A DNA stretch of 64,000 nt from Streptomyces sp. NBC_00162. GTDB lineage: Bacteria > Actinomycetota > Actinomycetes > Streptomycetales > Streptomycetaceae. The position numbers and the translations under genes were made by a program. Shown in pieces: positions 31,816-39,219 of this stretch. Position 1 is the stretch's first letter; each line of letters opens with the position of its first letter. The notes below the pieces were generated by a model that worked only from the letters and a program-made list of their open reading frames with translations, made no database searches and was not told where the DNA came from. Where the stretch lies: contig NZ_CP102509.1 of assembly GCF_024611995.1 (NCBI RefSeq), positions 3,224,001-3,288,000 of the forward strand, read 5' to 3'.

Positions 31816-32742
31816 TCAGCCGCCCTGGGTTCCCAGCGGGAGTACGCTCGCGCCCGCGGCGTCGAGGGCGAGCCGGTTCGCCGCCCACCCTTCGCCCGCG
31901 AGCTGCGCGACCTTGTCGGCCGCACCGTTGTCGACCAGCGCGAGGACCGTGGGGCCCGCGCCGGAGATGACCGCGGGGATGCCGTCCGCCCGCAGTCGGT
32001 TCACAAGTGCCACGCTCTCCGGCATCGCCGGGGACCGGTACTCCTGGTGGAGCCGGTCTTCGGTGGCCGGCAGGAGCAGCTCGGGGCGCCTGGTCAGGGC
32101 CTCCACGAGCAGTCCCGCGCGACCCGCGTTCACGGCCGCGTCCACGTGCGGAACGGTGCGCGGCAGCAGGCCGCGCGCGGTCTCCGTCAGGACCGGCTTG
32201 GAGGGGACGAAGACCACCGGAACGATGGAATCGGCGGGCTCCATCCGGATCGCCTTGGCACTGCCCCCGTCCATCCAGGCCAGGGTGAAGCCGCCGAGCA
32301 GACAGGCGGCGACGTTGTCGGGGTGGCCCTCGATCTCGGTGGCGAGCTCCAGCAGCGCCGCGTCGTCGAGCCTGGTCTCTCCGCCTATGGTCACGGCGCG
32401 GGCGGCGACGATGCCGGCGCAGATGGCGGCGGAGGAGGAGCCGAGGCCCCGGCCGTGCGGGATGCGGTTGGCGCAGACGACCTCGAGGCCGCGCGGCTGG
32501 CCGCCCAGCAGGTCGAAGGCGGTGCGCATGGAGCGTACGAGCAGGTGGCTCTCGTCCCGCGGGAGGGTGTCGGCGCCCTCACCCGCGATGTCGATGTTCA
32601 GGCCGGAGTCGGCCACCCGGACGACTACGTCGTCGTAGAGCCCCAGGGCCAGGCCCAGGGCGTCGAAGCCCGGGCCGAGGTTGGCACTGCTGGCGGGGAC
32701 GCGCACCCGTACGGCGGCGGCGCGGAACGCTGGACCGGCCAT
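31816..32742 (-). CDS. thrB: Homoserine kinase
   Basis: 308 residues, GHMP kinase family. It phosphorylates homoserine for threonine synthesis. The N-terminal motif PASSANLGPGFDALGLALGLY, the ATP-binding PHGRGLGSSSAAI and the C-terminal AVISGAGPTVLAL are all present. The ATG at 32742 gives MAGPAFRAAAVRVRVPAS; the frame stays open 59 codons upstream but without similarity. It follows thrC after 324 bases that include a strong hairpin, so it may have its own promoter. Confidence 0.96.
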   Translation of the reverse strand: MAGPAFRAAAVRVRVPASSANLGPGFDALGLALGLYDDVVVRVADSGLNIDIAGEGADTLPRDESHLLVRSMRTAFDLLGGQPRGLEVVCANRIPHGRGLGSSSAAICAGIVAARAVTIGGETRLDDAALLELATEIEGHPDNVAACLLGGFTLAWMDGGSAKAIRMEPADSIVPVVFVPSKPVLTETARGLLPRTVPHVDAAVNAGRAGLLVEALTRRPELLLPATEDRLHQEYRSPAMPESVALVNRLRADGIPAVISGAGPTVLALVDNGAADKVAQLAGEGWAANRLALDAAGASVLPLGTQGG

Positions 32743-33066
32743 CGTCCGATGACACTCCTTGTGACTGTGCGAGATCTTCGCTCTTCGCTGGCTCGCTGCG
32801 AATGTACTGGAGAACGTACGACACCCGAAGGCCCTCGGGGCAGCACCGCAGTCATATGCGCGGTGGCGGATGTAAGTACAGCGTATCGAAGGAAGGTTCT
32901 CTCGCGACATAGGGCGCACAGGAGGCGCACGATGCGTGTCGCGCCCTTCGACGGACTCCGACGGTTTTCGGCCGCACTTTTGTTGTCGTACGGGGCGAGT
33001 TGCCGGGTTCCGGGGGTCTTGGGGACCCCCGGAACCCGGGTCATGCGCTGCTGCCCGGCCTGTGCG
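32743..33066. other. Intergenic region between thrC and thrB
   Basis: 324 bases with no gene. It contains a 16-bp perfect hairpin at 33003-33039, next to thrC. The rest, from about 32760 to 32990, has moderate GC and should hold a thrB promoter, though no clear boxes were found. Confidence 0.5.
33003..33039 (-). terminator. Terminator-like hairpin after thrC
   Basis: Arms CCGGGTTCCGGGGGTC (33003-33018) and GACCCCCGGAACCCGG (33024-33039) pair perfectly over 16 bp around a TTGGG loop, 27 bases after the thrC stop. It should end the hom-thrC transcript or act as an attenuator before thrB. Confidence 0.8.
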
Positions 33067-34137
33067 TCAGACGAGGCCGAGGCGGATGGCCGCGGCTTCG
33101 GCGTCCACCGGAACGGTGACCGGCTGCGGAGCGCCGGCGATCGCCCAGTCGGGGTCCTTGAGGCCGTTGCCGGTGACGGTGCACACGATCGTCTGGCCGG
33201 GGTCGACCAGGCCCAGCTCGGCGGCCTTGAGTAGACCGGCCACGGAGGCGGCCGAGGCGGGCTCGACGAAGACGCCCTCCTGCGCGGCCAACAGCCGGTA
33301 GGCGGCCAGGATCTGGCGGTCCGTCACCTCGTCGATGAAGCCGCCCGACTCGTCGCGCGCGGCGAGCGCGTACTCCCAGGAGGCCGGGTTGCCGATCCGG
33401 ATCGCGGTGGCGATGGTGTGCGGCTCCTTGACGATCTCTCCGCGCACGATGGGCGCCGAGCCGGAGGCCTGGAAACCCCACACACGGGGCGTACGGGAGG
33501 CCAGGCCGTCGGCCTTGTACTCCTTGAAGCCCTTCCAGTACGCGGTGATGTTGCCGGCGTTGCCGACGGGCAGCACGTGGATGTCGGGGGCGTCGCCCAG
33601 CGCGTCGACGATCTCGAACGCGGCCGTCTTCTGGCCCTCGATACGTACCGGGTTGACCGAATTGACCAGCGCGACCGGGTAGTTGTCGGACAGCGCGCGG
33701 GCGAGATTCAGACAGTCGTCGAAGTTGCCGTCCACCTGGAGGATCTTGGCACCGTGCACGAGGGCCTGGCCCATCTTGCCGAGCGCGATCTTGCCGCGGG
33801 GCACGAGGACGGCGGAGACCATGCCGGCGCGCACCGCGTACGCGGCGGCGGAGGCCGAGGTGTTGCCGGTCGAGGCGCAGATGACGGCCTTCGCGCCGTC
33901 CTCCTTGGCCTTGGTGATGGCCATGGTCATGCCGCGGTCCTTGAAGGACCCGGTGGGGTTCGCCCCCTCGACCTTGAGGTGCACCTCGCAGCCGGTGCGC
34001 TCGGAGAGCACCTGCGCGGGAACGAGCGGCGTGCCGCCCTCGCGGAGTGTGACCACGGGAGTCGTGTCCGTGACCGGCAGCCGGTCCCGGTACTCCTCGA
34101 TGATGCCGCGCCACTGGTGGGTGCGATTGCTGCTCAT
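33067..34137 (-). CDS. thrC: Threonine synthase
   Basis: 356 residues, PLP-dependent fold type II. It converts O-phosphohomoserine to threonine. The PLP lysine lies in [15 protein letters not shown], the Asn/Ser/Thr phosphate cup in [15 protein letters not shown], and the Gly-rich loop in [15 protein letters not shown]. The ATG at 34137 lies seven bases after the hom stop, so hom and thrC form an operon. It is of the shorter bacterial class related to Mycobacterium ThrC. Confidence 0.96.
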   Translation of the reverse strand: MSSNRTHQWRGIIEEYRDRLPVTDTTPVVTLREGGTPLVPAQVLSERTGCEVHLKVEGANPTGSFKDRGMTMAITKAKEDGAKAVICASTGNTSASAAAYAVRAGMVSAVLVPRGKIALGKMGQALVHGAKILQVDGNFDDCLNLARALSDNYPVALVNSVNPVRIEGQKTAAFEIVDALGDAPDIHVLPVGNAGNITAYWKGFKEYKADGLASRTPRVWGFQASGSAPIVRGEIVKEPHTIATAIRIGNPASWEYALAARDESGGFIDEVTDRQILAAYRLLAAQEGVFVEPASAASVAGLLKAAELGLVDPGQTIVCTVTGNGLKDPDWAIAGAPQPVTVPVDAEAAAIRLGLV

Positions 34138-34143
34138 GGGTCC

Positions 34144-35436
34144 TTACTCCCCTTCAACACGCATGATGCTGGCGACACCGCGGACGGTGTCCAGCTTCCG
34201 CAGCGCCTCGACGGTCCCGGTGAGGGCGGCGTCGGGTGCGCGGTGAGTGACGACGACGAGGGAGGCCTCGCCATCCTTGCCCTGCTGGCGGACGGTGTCG
34301 ATGGAGACGCCGTGCTCCGCGAAGGTCGTCGCCACCTGGGCCAGCACACCGGGCTTGTCGGCCACGTCGAGGCTGATGTGGTAGCGGGTGACGACCTCGC
34401 CCATGGGGCTGACCGGCAGCTGGGTGTACGCCGACTCGCCCGGCCCCGTTGCCTCGGCGAGCTTGTTGCGGCAGACGGCGACGAGGTCGCCGAGGACCGC
34501 GGACGCGGTCGGCGAGCCGCCCGCGCCGGGCCCGTAGAACATGAGCCGCCCGGCGGCCTCCGCCTCGACGAAGACCGCGTTGTACGCCTCGCGGACGGAG
34601 GCGAGCGGGTGGGTGAGCGGGATCATGGCCGGGTGCACGCGGGCGGTGACGGACTCCCCGTCGGCGGCGCGCTCGAGGATCGCCAGGAGCTTGATGGTGC
34701 AGCCCATCCGCTTGGCGGAGGCGAAGTCGCTGGCGCTGACCTCGGTCATGCCCTCACGGTAGACGTCGTCGAGGCGGACCCGGGTGTGGAAGGCGATACC
34801 GGCCAGGATGGCGGCCTTGGCGGCGGCGTCGTAGCCCTCGACGTCGGCGGTGGGGTCGGCCTCGGCGTACCCGAGGGCCGTGGCCTCGTCGAGCGCCTCC
34901 TGGTAGCCGGCGCCGGTGGAGTCCATCTTGTCGAGGATGAAGTTCGTCGTGCCGTTGACGATGCCCATGACGCGGTTGATCTTGTCGCCCGCGAGGGACT
35001 CGCGCATCGGGCGGACCAGCGGGATGGCACCGGCGACGGCGGCCTCGTAGTACAGGTCCAGCCCGTGCTGCTCGGCAGCGGCGTGCAGGGCGGCGCCGTC
35101 CTGGGCGAGCAGCGCCTTGTTGGCGGAGACGACGGAGGCCCCGTTCTCGAACGCCGTGGTGATCAGCGTCCGGGCGGGCTCGATCCCGCCGATGACCTCG
35201 ACGACCACGTCGATGTCGCCGCGTTTGAGGAGGGCGGTCGCATCGGTGGTGATCAGGGCCGGGTCGATGCCCTCGCGGACCTTGGAGGGGCGGCGCACGG
35301 CGACGCCCGCGAGCTCGACGGGCGCGCCGATCCTGGCCGTCAGGTCGTCGGCGTGCGTCGTCATGATGCGAGCAACTTCCGAGCCGACCACTCCACAGCC
35401 CAGCAGCGCCACCTTCAGCGGACGCGTACGCATCAT
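34144..35436 (-). CDS. hom: Homoserine dehydrogenase
   Basis: 430 residues. It reduces aspartate semialdehyde to homoserine, the branch point to threonine and methionine. The nucleotide-binding motif is LLGCGVVGSEVA (about 11-22), the catalytic segment GIVNGTTNFIL is present, and a C-terminal ACT domain (about 350-430, VADKPGVLAQVATTFAEHGVSI) should bind threonine for feedback inhibition. There is no fused aspartokinase. The first of two adjacent ATGs (35436) is used, with AGGT upstream. It is preceded by a 16-bp inverted repeat. Confidence 0.96.
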   Translation of the reverse strand: MMRTRPLKVALLGCGVVGSEVARIMTTHADDLTARIGAPVELAGVAVRRPSKVREGIDPALITTDATALLKRGDIDVVVEVIGGIEPARTLITTAFENGASVVSANKALLAQDGAALHAAAEQHGLDLYYEAAVAGAIPLVRPMRESLAGDKINRVMGIVNGTTNFILDKMDSTGAGYQEALDEATALGYAEADPTADVEGYDAAAKAAILAGIAFHTRVRLDDVYREGMTEVSASDFASAKRMGCTIKLLAILERAADGESVTARVHPAMIPLTHPLASVREAYNAVFVEAEAAGRLMFYGPGAGGSPTASAVLGDLVAVCRNKLAEATGPGESAYTQLPVSPMGEVVTRYHISLDVADKPGVLAQVATTFAEHGVSIDTVRQQGKDGEASLVVVTHRAPDAALTGTVEALRKLDTVRGVASIMRVEGE

Positions 35437-35501
35437 TCGACCTACGCCTTTCGATCTTCCTTCAGTACCCCGCGCGCGGCTTGCGCGAGGGGTGAGAACC
35501 A

Positions 35502-35550
35502 GTCTCACTCAATGGACAGCAGTTTCCACCCTCGGTCCATTGAGTGAGAC
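35502..35550. promoter_or_regulatory. Perfect 16-bp inverted repeat between lysA and hom
   Basis: GTCTCACTCAATGGAC (35502-35517) and GTCCATTGAGTGAGAC (35535-35550) with a 17-base loop. Only half its bases are G or C, unlike the GC-rich terminators nearby. It may be the lysA terminator or an operator for the threonine genes. It lies 11 bases after lysA and 66 before hom. Confidence 0.6.
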
Positions 35551-35560
35551 GTCAATTTCA

Positions 35561-36952
35561 TCATCCGAGGTCGAGGCGCAGGAGATCTTCCTCCGTCTCG
35601 CGACGGACGATCACCCGGGCCTGACCGTCGCGCACGGCGACGACGGGCGGACGGAGCGCGTGGTTGTAGTTGCTGGCCATGGAACGGCAGTACGCGCCGG
35701 TGGCAGGGACGGCGAGCAGGTCACCGGGGGCGAGGTCGGCGGGCAGGAACGCGTCCTTCACGACGATGTCGCCGCTCTCGCAGTGCTTGCCGACGACGCG
35801 GACGAGCATCGGCTCGGCGTCGGAGGTACGGGAGACGAGCGCGATGGAGTACTCGGCGTCGTACAGAGCCGTCCGGATGTTGTCGGACATCCCGCCGTCG
35901 ACGCTGACGTACGTCCGGAGTCCCTCGAGCGGCTTGATAGTGCCGACCTCGTAGAGGGTGAAGGCGGTGGGGCCGACGATGGCGCGGCCGGGCTCGACGG
36001 AGATGCGGGGCGCGCGCAGGCCGGCGCTCTCGCACTCGCGCGCCACGATCTCGGTGAGCGCCTTGGCGATCTCATGGGGCTCGCGCGGGTCGTCGTCGGA
36101 GGTGTAGGCGATGCCGAGACCGCCGCCGAGGTCGATCTCGGGCAGCTCCACCCCGTGCTCGTCCCGCACGGCGGCGAGCAGCTGCACGACCCGCTTCGCC
36201 GACACCTCGAAGCCGGCCATGTCGAAGATCTGCGAGCCGATGTGGGAGTGGACGCCGAGCAGCTCGAGCGAGTCGTGCCCGAGGGCCCGCCGTACGGCCT
36301 CGGCGGCGACCCCGTCGGCTACGGCGATGCCGAACTTCTGGTCTTCATGGGCAGTCGCGATGAACTCGTGCGTATGGGCCTCGACGCCCACCGTGACGCG
36401 GATCTGTACGGGCTGGCGTACGCCCAGCTCTCGGGCGATGTGCGCGACGCGGGCGATCTCCTGGAAGGAGTCGAGGACGATGCGCCCGACGCCGGCCTCG
36501 ATGGCGCGCCGGATCTCGCCCTCGGACTTGTTGTTGCCGTGGAAGGCGATCCGGGAGGCGGGCATCTCGGCGGCGAGCGCGGTGGCCAGCTCCCCGCCGG
36601 AACACACGTCCAGATTGAGCCCCTCTTCCTTCAGCCACTTCACGACGGCCTTGGAAAGAAACGCCTTACCGGCGTAGAACACGTCGGCGTCCTTGCCGAA
36701 GGCGTGCGCCCAGGCCCGGCACCGCGCCCGGAAGTCCTCCTCGTCGAGGAAGAAGGCGGGGGTCCCGAACTCCTCGGCGAGCTTGGTCACTTCGATGCCG
36801 CCGACGCTGACGACGCCGTCACTGTCGCGCGTGACGGTCCGGGCCCAGACCTTCTCGTCGAGGGCGTTGAGGTCGGCCGCGGGCGGGGAGTAGTGCCCCT
36901 CGGGCAGGACATCGGCGTGACGGGGTCCGGCGGGGTGCGCGGAACGGCTCAT
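35561..36952 (-). CDS. lysA: Diaminopimelate decarboxylase
   Basis: 463 residues, PLP-dependent fold type III. It makes lysine from meso-diaminopimelate. The PLP lysine lies in FYAGKAFLSKAV. Family motifs include DVCSGGELATA, HGNNKSEGEI, GVHSHIGSQIF, EPGRAIVG, and the C-terminal Cys-containing GKHCESGD that completes the active site across the dimer. The ATG at 36952 lies 19 bases after nrtL. Diaminopimelate is also a wall precursor, so flux here links to peptidoglycan. Confidence 0.97.
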   Translation of the reverse strand: MSRSAHPAGPRHADVLPEGHYSPPAADLNALDEKVWARTVTRDSDGVVSVGGIEVTKLAEEFGTPAFFLDEEDFRARCRAWAHAFGKDADVFYAGKAFLSKAVVKWLKEEGLNLDVCSGGELATALAAEMPASRIAFHGNNKSEGEIRRAIEAGVGRIVLDSFQEIARVAHIARELGVRQPVQIRVTVGVEAHTHEFIATAHEDQKFGIAVADGVAAEAVRRALGHDSLELLGVHSHIGSQIFDMAGFEVSAKRVVQLLAAVRDEHGVELPEIDLGGGLGIAYTSDDDPREPHEIAKALTEIVARECESAGLRAPRISVEPGRAIVGPTAFTLYEVGTIKPLEGLRTYVSVDGGMSDNIRTALYDAEYSIALVSRTSDAEPMLVRVVGKHCESGDIVVKDAFLPADLAPGDLLAVPATGAYCRSMASNYNHALRPPVVAVRDGQARVIVRRETEEDLLRLDLG

Positions 36953-36971
36953 CGGTATCTCTCTTCACAGG

Positions 36972-37925
36972 TCACAGGCGTGTCGGTGCGTCTATGCCGA
37001 GGAGGGCCAGGCCGCCGGCCAGCACCGTCCCGGCGGCTTCGGCAAGAGCCAGCCGGGCACGGTGGGCGGCCGAGGGTTTCTCGTCCCCCTGGGGCAGTAC
37101 GCGGTACTGGAAGTCGAGCAGCGCGTCCGCCAGCTCGACGAGGTGCCGGGTGAGCCGCTCGGGCGCGCGGTGGTGCGCGGCGGCTTCGAGTACGAGGGGA
37201 TGGCCGGCGAGGGCGCGCAGCAGCGCGGGGGCGTCCACCTCTCCGACGGCGGGCCCGAACCCGAGGCCGTCGGCGTTGCTGAGCAGTGCCCGGCTCCGCG
37301 CGTGGGCGTACCGCACCCGGAAGAACTCGCTGCCCTCGCCCTGCAGGAGCAGCCGGTCGGAGAACTCGGGCGTCTCGCGGGCCGGCACGCAGAGCATCGC
37401 CCAGCGGGCGGCGTCGACCCCGAACCGGGCGACGACGTCCCCGTCCCGCTTGGCGAGGGGAGCAACGGAAAGCCCGTCGGTCACGTCGTGCTCGCTGCCG
37501 CCCTGGCTGCGCACGAGCCGCAGGACACTCTCGCGTACGACGCGCTCGCGCAGGCCGAGGCCGGCGCCGATGTCGACGGGGAGGAAGGCGGCGCCCTCGA
37601 GCACGAGGACATCCCGGATGACGAGGGGAGCGGAAGGCGCGGGCAGCACGAAATTCAGAAACCCGGGGCCGGTGACCTCGACGCTCTCGATCCCCGGCTC
37701 CTGGCCGAGCCGACGGGCCAGCACCCTGGCCACCTCACCGGGCGCGCGTCCGGCGGCCTTGGCGACCTGGAAGGCGACGGGGGTGGCGTACTCCCCCACC
37801 CCACCGGGCCGGGTCCGCTCGACGACGACCCGCCCGGGCACGGCCACATCGGCGCCCAGCTCCCCGTCCTCGACGGCGCAGCGCACGGCGCGCACGACGG
37901 TACGGGAGAGATCGGCGGGGTTCAC
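36972..37925 (-). CDS. ArgS-related anticodon-binding protein (NrtL-like), catalytic domain absent
   Basis: 317 residues, against about 580 for arginyl-tRNA synthetase. The N-terminal Add-1 domain (about 1-115) includes EYATPVAFQVAKAAGR and the ending GPGFLNF, typical of ArgS. The C-terminal DALR anticodon-binding domain (about 195-317) includes FRVRYAHARSRAL, LTRHLVELADALLDFQ and an Ala/Leu-rich end. The Rossmann catalytic domain with HIGH and KMSKS is replaced by a short linker, so aminoacylation is not expected. It sits where argS precedes lysA in mycobacteria. The start is GTG at 37925 with a weak site. Confidence 0.85.
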   Translation of the reverse strand: MNPADLSRTVVRAVRCAVEDGELGADVAVPGRVVVERTRPGGVGEYATPVAFQVAKAAGRAPGEVARVLARRLGQEPGIESVEVTGPGFLNFVLPAPSAPLVIRDVLVLEGAAFLPVDIGAGLGLRERVVRESVLRLVRSQGGSEHDVTDGLSVAPLAKRDGDVVARFGVDAARWAMLCVPARETPEFSDRLLLQGEGSEFFRVRYAHARSRALLSNADGLGFGPAVGEVDAPALLRALAGHPLVLEAAAHHRAPERLTRHLVELADALLDFQYRVLPQGDEKPSAAHRARLALAEAAGTVLAGGLALLGIDAPTRL

Positions 37926-38019
37926 GAGACCCAGCCTAGGGGAGACGGCCGCTCACTCCGCGAAGGGTTTCGCCATGTGAAATGAGGAGGAGCGGGAGAG
38001 CAGCAGGAGGCGGCAGGTC

Positions 38020-38493
38020 TCAGCCCCTCCCCCTCCCGGCGGGGGCGCCCTTCCTCCCGTCGCGCAGGTCCTTCCCCTCGACCAGCCGCCGTACGACCCG
38101 TACCAGCTCGGCGGGCTCGAAGGGCTTGGCGACGAATGCATCCACCCCGGCCGCGATCCCCGACTCCACCTCGTGCTGCGTACAGGCACTCACGATCGCG
38201 ACGGGCACGGCGCTGGTCCGCGGATCGGCCCGCAACTGCGCGGCGGTCCCGAACCCGTCCAGCCGGGGCATGACCACATCAAGGGTGATGACGTCGGGGC
38301 ACACGCGATGCACGACGTCCAGACACTCGGCACCATCGTTCGCGGTCACGACCTCGAAGCCCTCCAGCTCGAGATTGACCTTGATCAGCTGCCGGATGAC
38401 CTTGTTGTCGTCGACAACAAGCACCCGGCCCGAGACGCCTGGCACAACTCGAGAGTAGGTCGGCCCAGGCCCCCGCGTCCGGGTTTTTGCCAC
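38020..38493 (-). CDS. Stand-alone CheY-like response regulator
   Basis: 157 residues from the GTG at 38493, which has AGGGGGT a few bases upstream. A GTG at 38445 (141 residues) and a TTG at 38535 are alternatives. One receiver domain: acidic pair in VLVVDDNKVIRQL, phospho-acceptor Asp in ITLDVVMPRLDG, Ser in AIVSACT, Lys in VAKPFEP. There is no output domain; the C-terminus is a basic tail. It may work by protein interaction. No kinase is adjacent. It is divergent from the tRNA-Arg gene. Confidence 0.85.
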   Translation of the reverse strand: MAKTRTRGPGPTYSRVVPGVSGRVLVVDDNKVIRQLIKVNLELEGFEVVTANDGAECLDVVHRVCPDVITLDVVMPRLDGFGTAAQLRADPRTSAVPVAIVSACTQHEVESGIAAGVDAFVAKPFEPAELVRVVRRLVEGKDLRDGRKGAPAGRGRG

Positions 38494-38601
38494 TTCCACC
38501 CCCTGCGGGCGACCGACCTCCTTCTCCCCCGACAAACCGGTTCCTGATCACCCCAGGGAAGCTGGTAGTGTTCAACCCGTCGCAGCAACACCAGCGACCG
38601 C

Positions 38602-38673
38602 GCCCCCGTAGCTCAGGGGATAGAGCAACGGCCTCCGGAGCCGTGTGCGCAGGTTCGAATCCTGCCGGGGGCA
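38602..38673 (+). tRNA. tRNA-Arg (anticodon CCG)
   Basis: A complete cloverleaf can be folded. Acceptor GCCCCCG (38602-38608) pairs with CGGGGGC (38666-38672); the D arm is GCTC/GAGC with an eight-base loop; the anticodon stem ACGGC/GCCGT encloses CTCCGGA, anticodon CCG; the T arm GCAGG/CCTGC holds TTCGAAT. The discriminator is A and CCA is not encoded. It reads CGG codons. The 3' end overlaps a terminator-like hairpin. tRNA genes of this type serve as integration sites for actinobacterial elements. Confidence 0.95.
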
Positions 38674-38731
38674 CTTCGCAGGAAGTGCCCAAAGACCCCG
38701 CCATCAGCGAGTTCGCTGAGAACGGGGTCTT
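38669..38731 (+). terminator. Two hairpins after tRNA-Arg
   Basis: First GGGCACTTC (38669-38677), GCAG loop, GAAGTGCCC (38682-38690), overlapping the tRNA 3' end. Second AAGACCCCG (38692-38700) with CGGGGTCTT (38723-38731), a 22-base loop. Together they should end the tRNA transcript and could also serve the convergent small gene at 38827. Confidence 0.7.
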
Positions 38732-38826
38732 CGCGTATGCGCAGCCAACTGCCGCCCTGTGCGGCCCTACGACAGCCTCTGCGGCCTGGGCGCGCCCTCG
38801 CGTGGTGCGTTCCTTCCGTACGGCGG

Positions 38827-39219
38827 TCAGGGCCTGGTGGGGGTCGTGGTGGACGGCATGGCGCGCAGGAGTTCCGTGACGTCCGCGTGCCAGGCCCTCA
38901 CCTCGGCCGGAGTGGGCGGCAGTTCGTAGGTGTGGTGGTGGCAGGCGGCGCTGAGGGCCGACCAGACCACGTACCACTGGCGGGCCACCGAGGGGCTCAC
39001 GTACCAGTCCAGGCAGAGTGCCTTGGTCCGGCCCCTGCTGTGGACCATGCGGGGGCTGACGCTCCGCCAGAAGTCGTCCATGGCCTCGTCCAGAGCCAGC
39101 CTCAGCAGCGCGGCCGCGGCGCGGGCGCGCAGTCCGGGCGTGAGCGAGGGCATGGTGCCGGGCGGGGGTGTGAGCAGGGCGTCGGCGGCGGCCACGAGGT
39201 CGCGGGTGGACCGGGTCAC
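38827..39219 (-). CDS. Small helical protein of unknown function, coupled to the SMC-like ATPase
   Basis: 130 residues. The GTG at 39219 overlaps the stop of the ATPase gene by four bases (GTGA), so it is translationally coupled and probably works with it. The frame open to 39534 is the shadow of the ATPase gene. The protein is nearly all helix, with an Ala/Leu/Arg-rich start, then CLDWYV, a Trp-rich segment, ACHHHTYEL (three His in a row) and EVRAWHADVTELL. It is reminiscent of a HEPN-type helical bundle but has no Arg-x4-6-His motif. No enzyme motif was recognised. The role is unknown: partner, regulator or antitoxin are all possible. Confidence 0.7.
   Translation of the reverse strand: MTRSTRDLVAAADALLTPPPGTMPSLTPGLRARAAAALLRLALDEAMDDFWRSVSPRMVHSRGRTKALCLDWYVSPSVARQWYVVWSALSAACHHHTYELPPTPAEVRAWHADVTELLRAMPSTTTPTRP

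Noticed and set aside
38827..39219. HEPN ribonuclease motif in the small partner of the SMC-like ATPase
   Set aside because: The protein has His-rich ACHHHTYEL but no Arg-x4-6-His spacing. The Arg-x5-His motif is in the ATPase tail instead.
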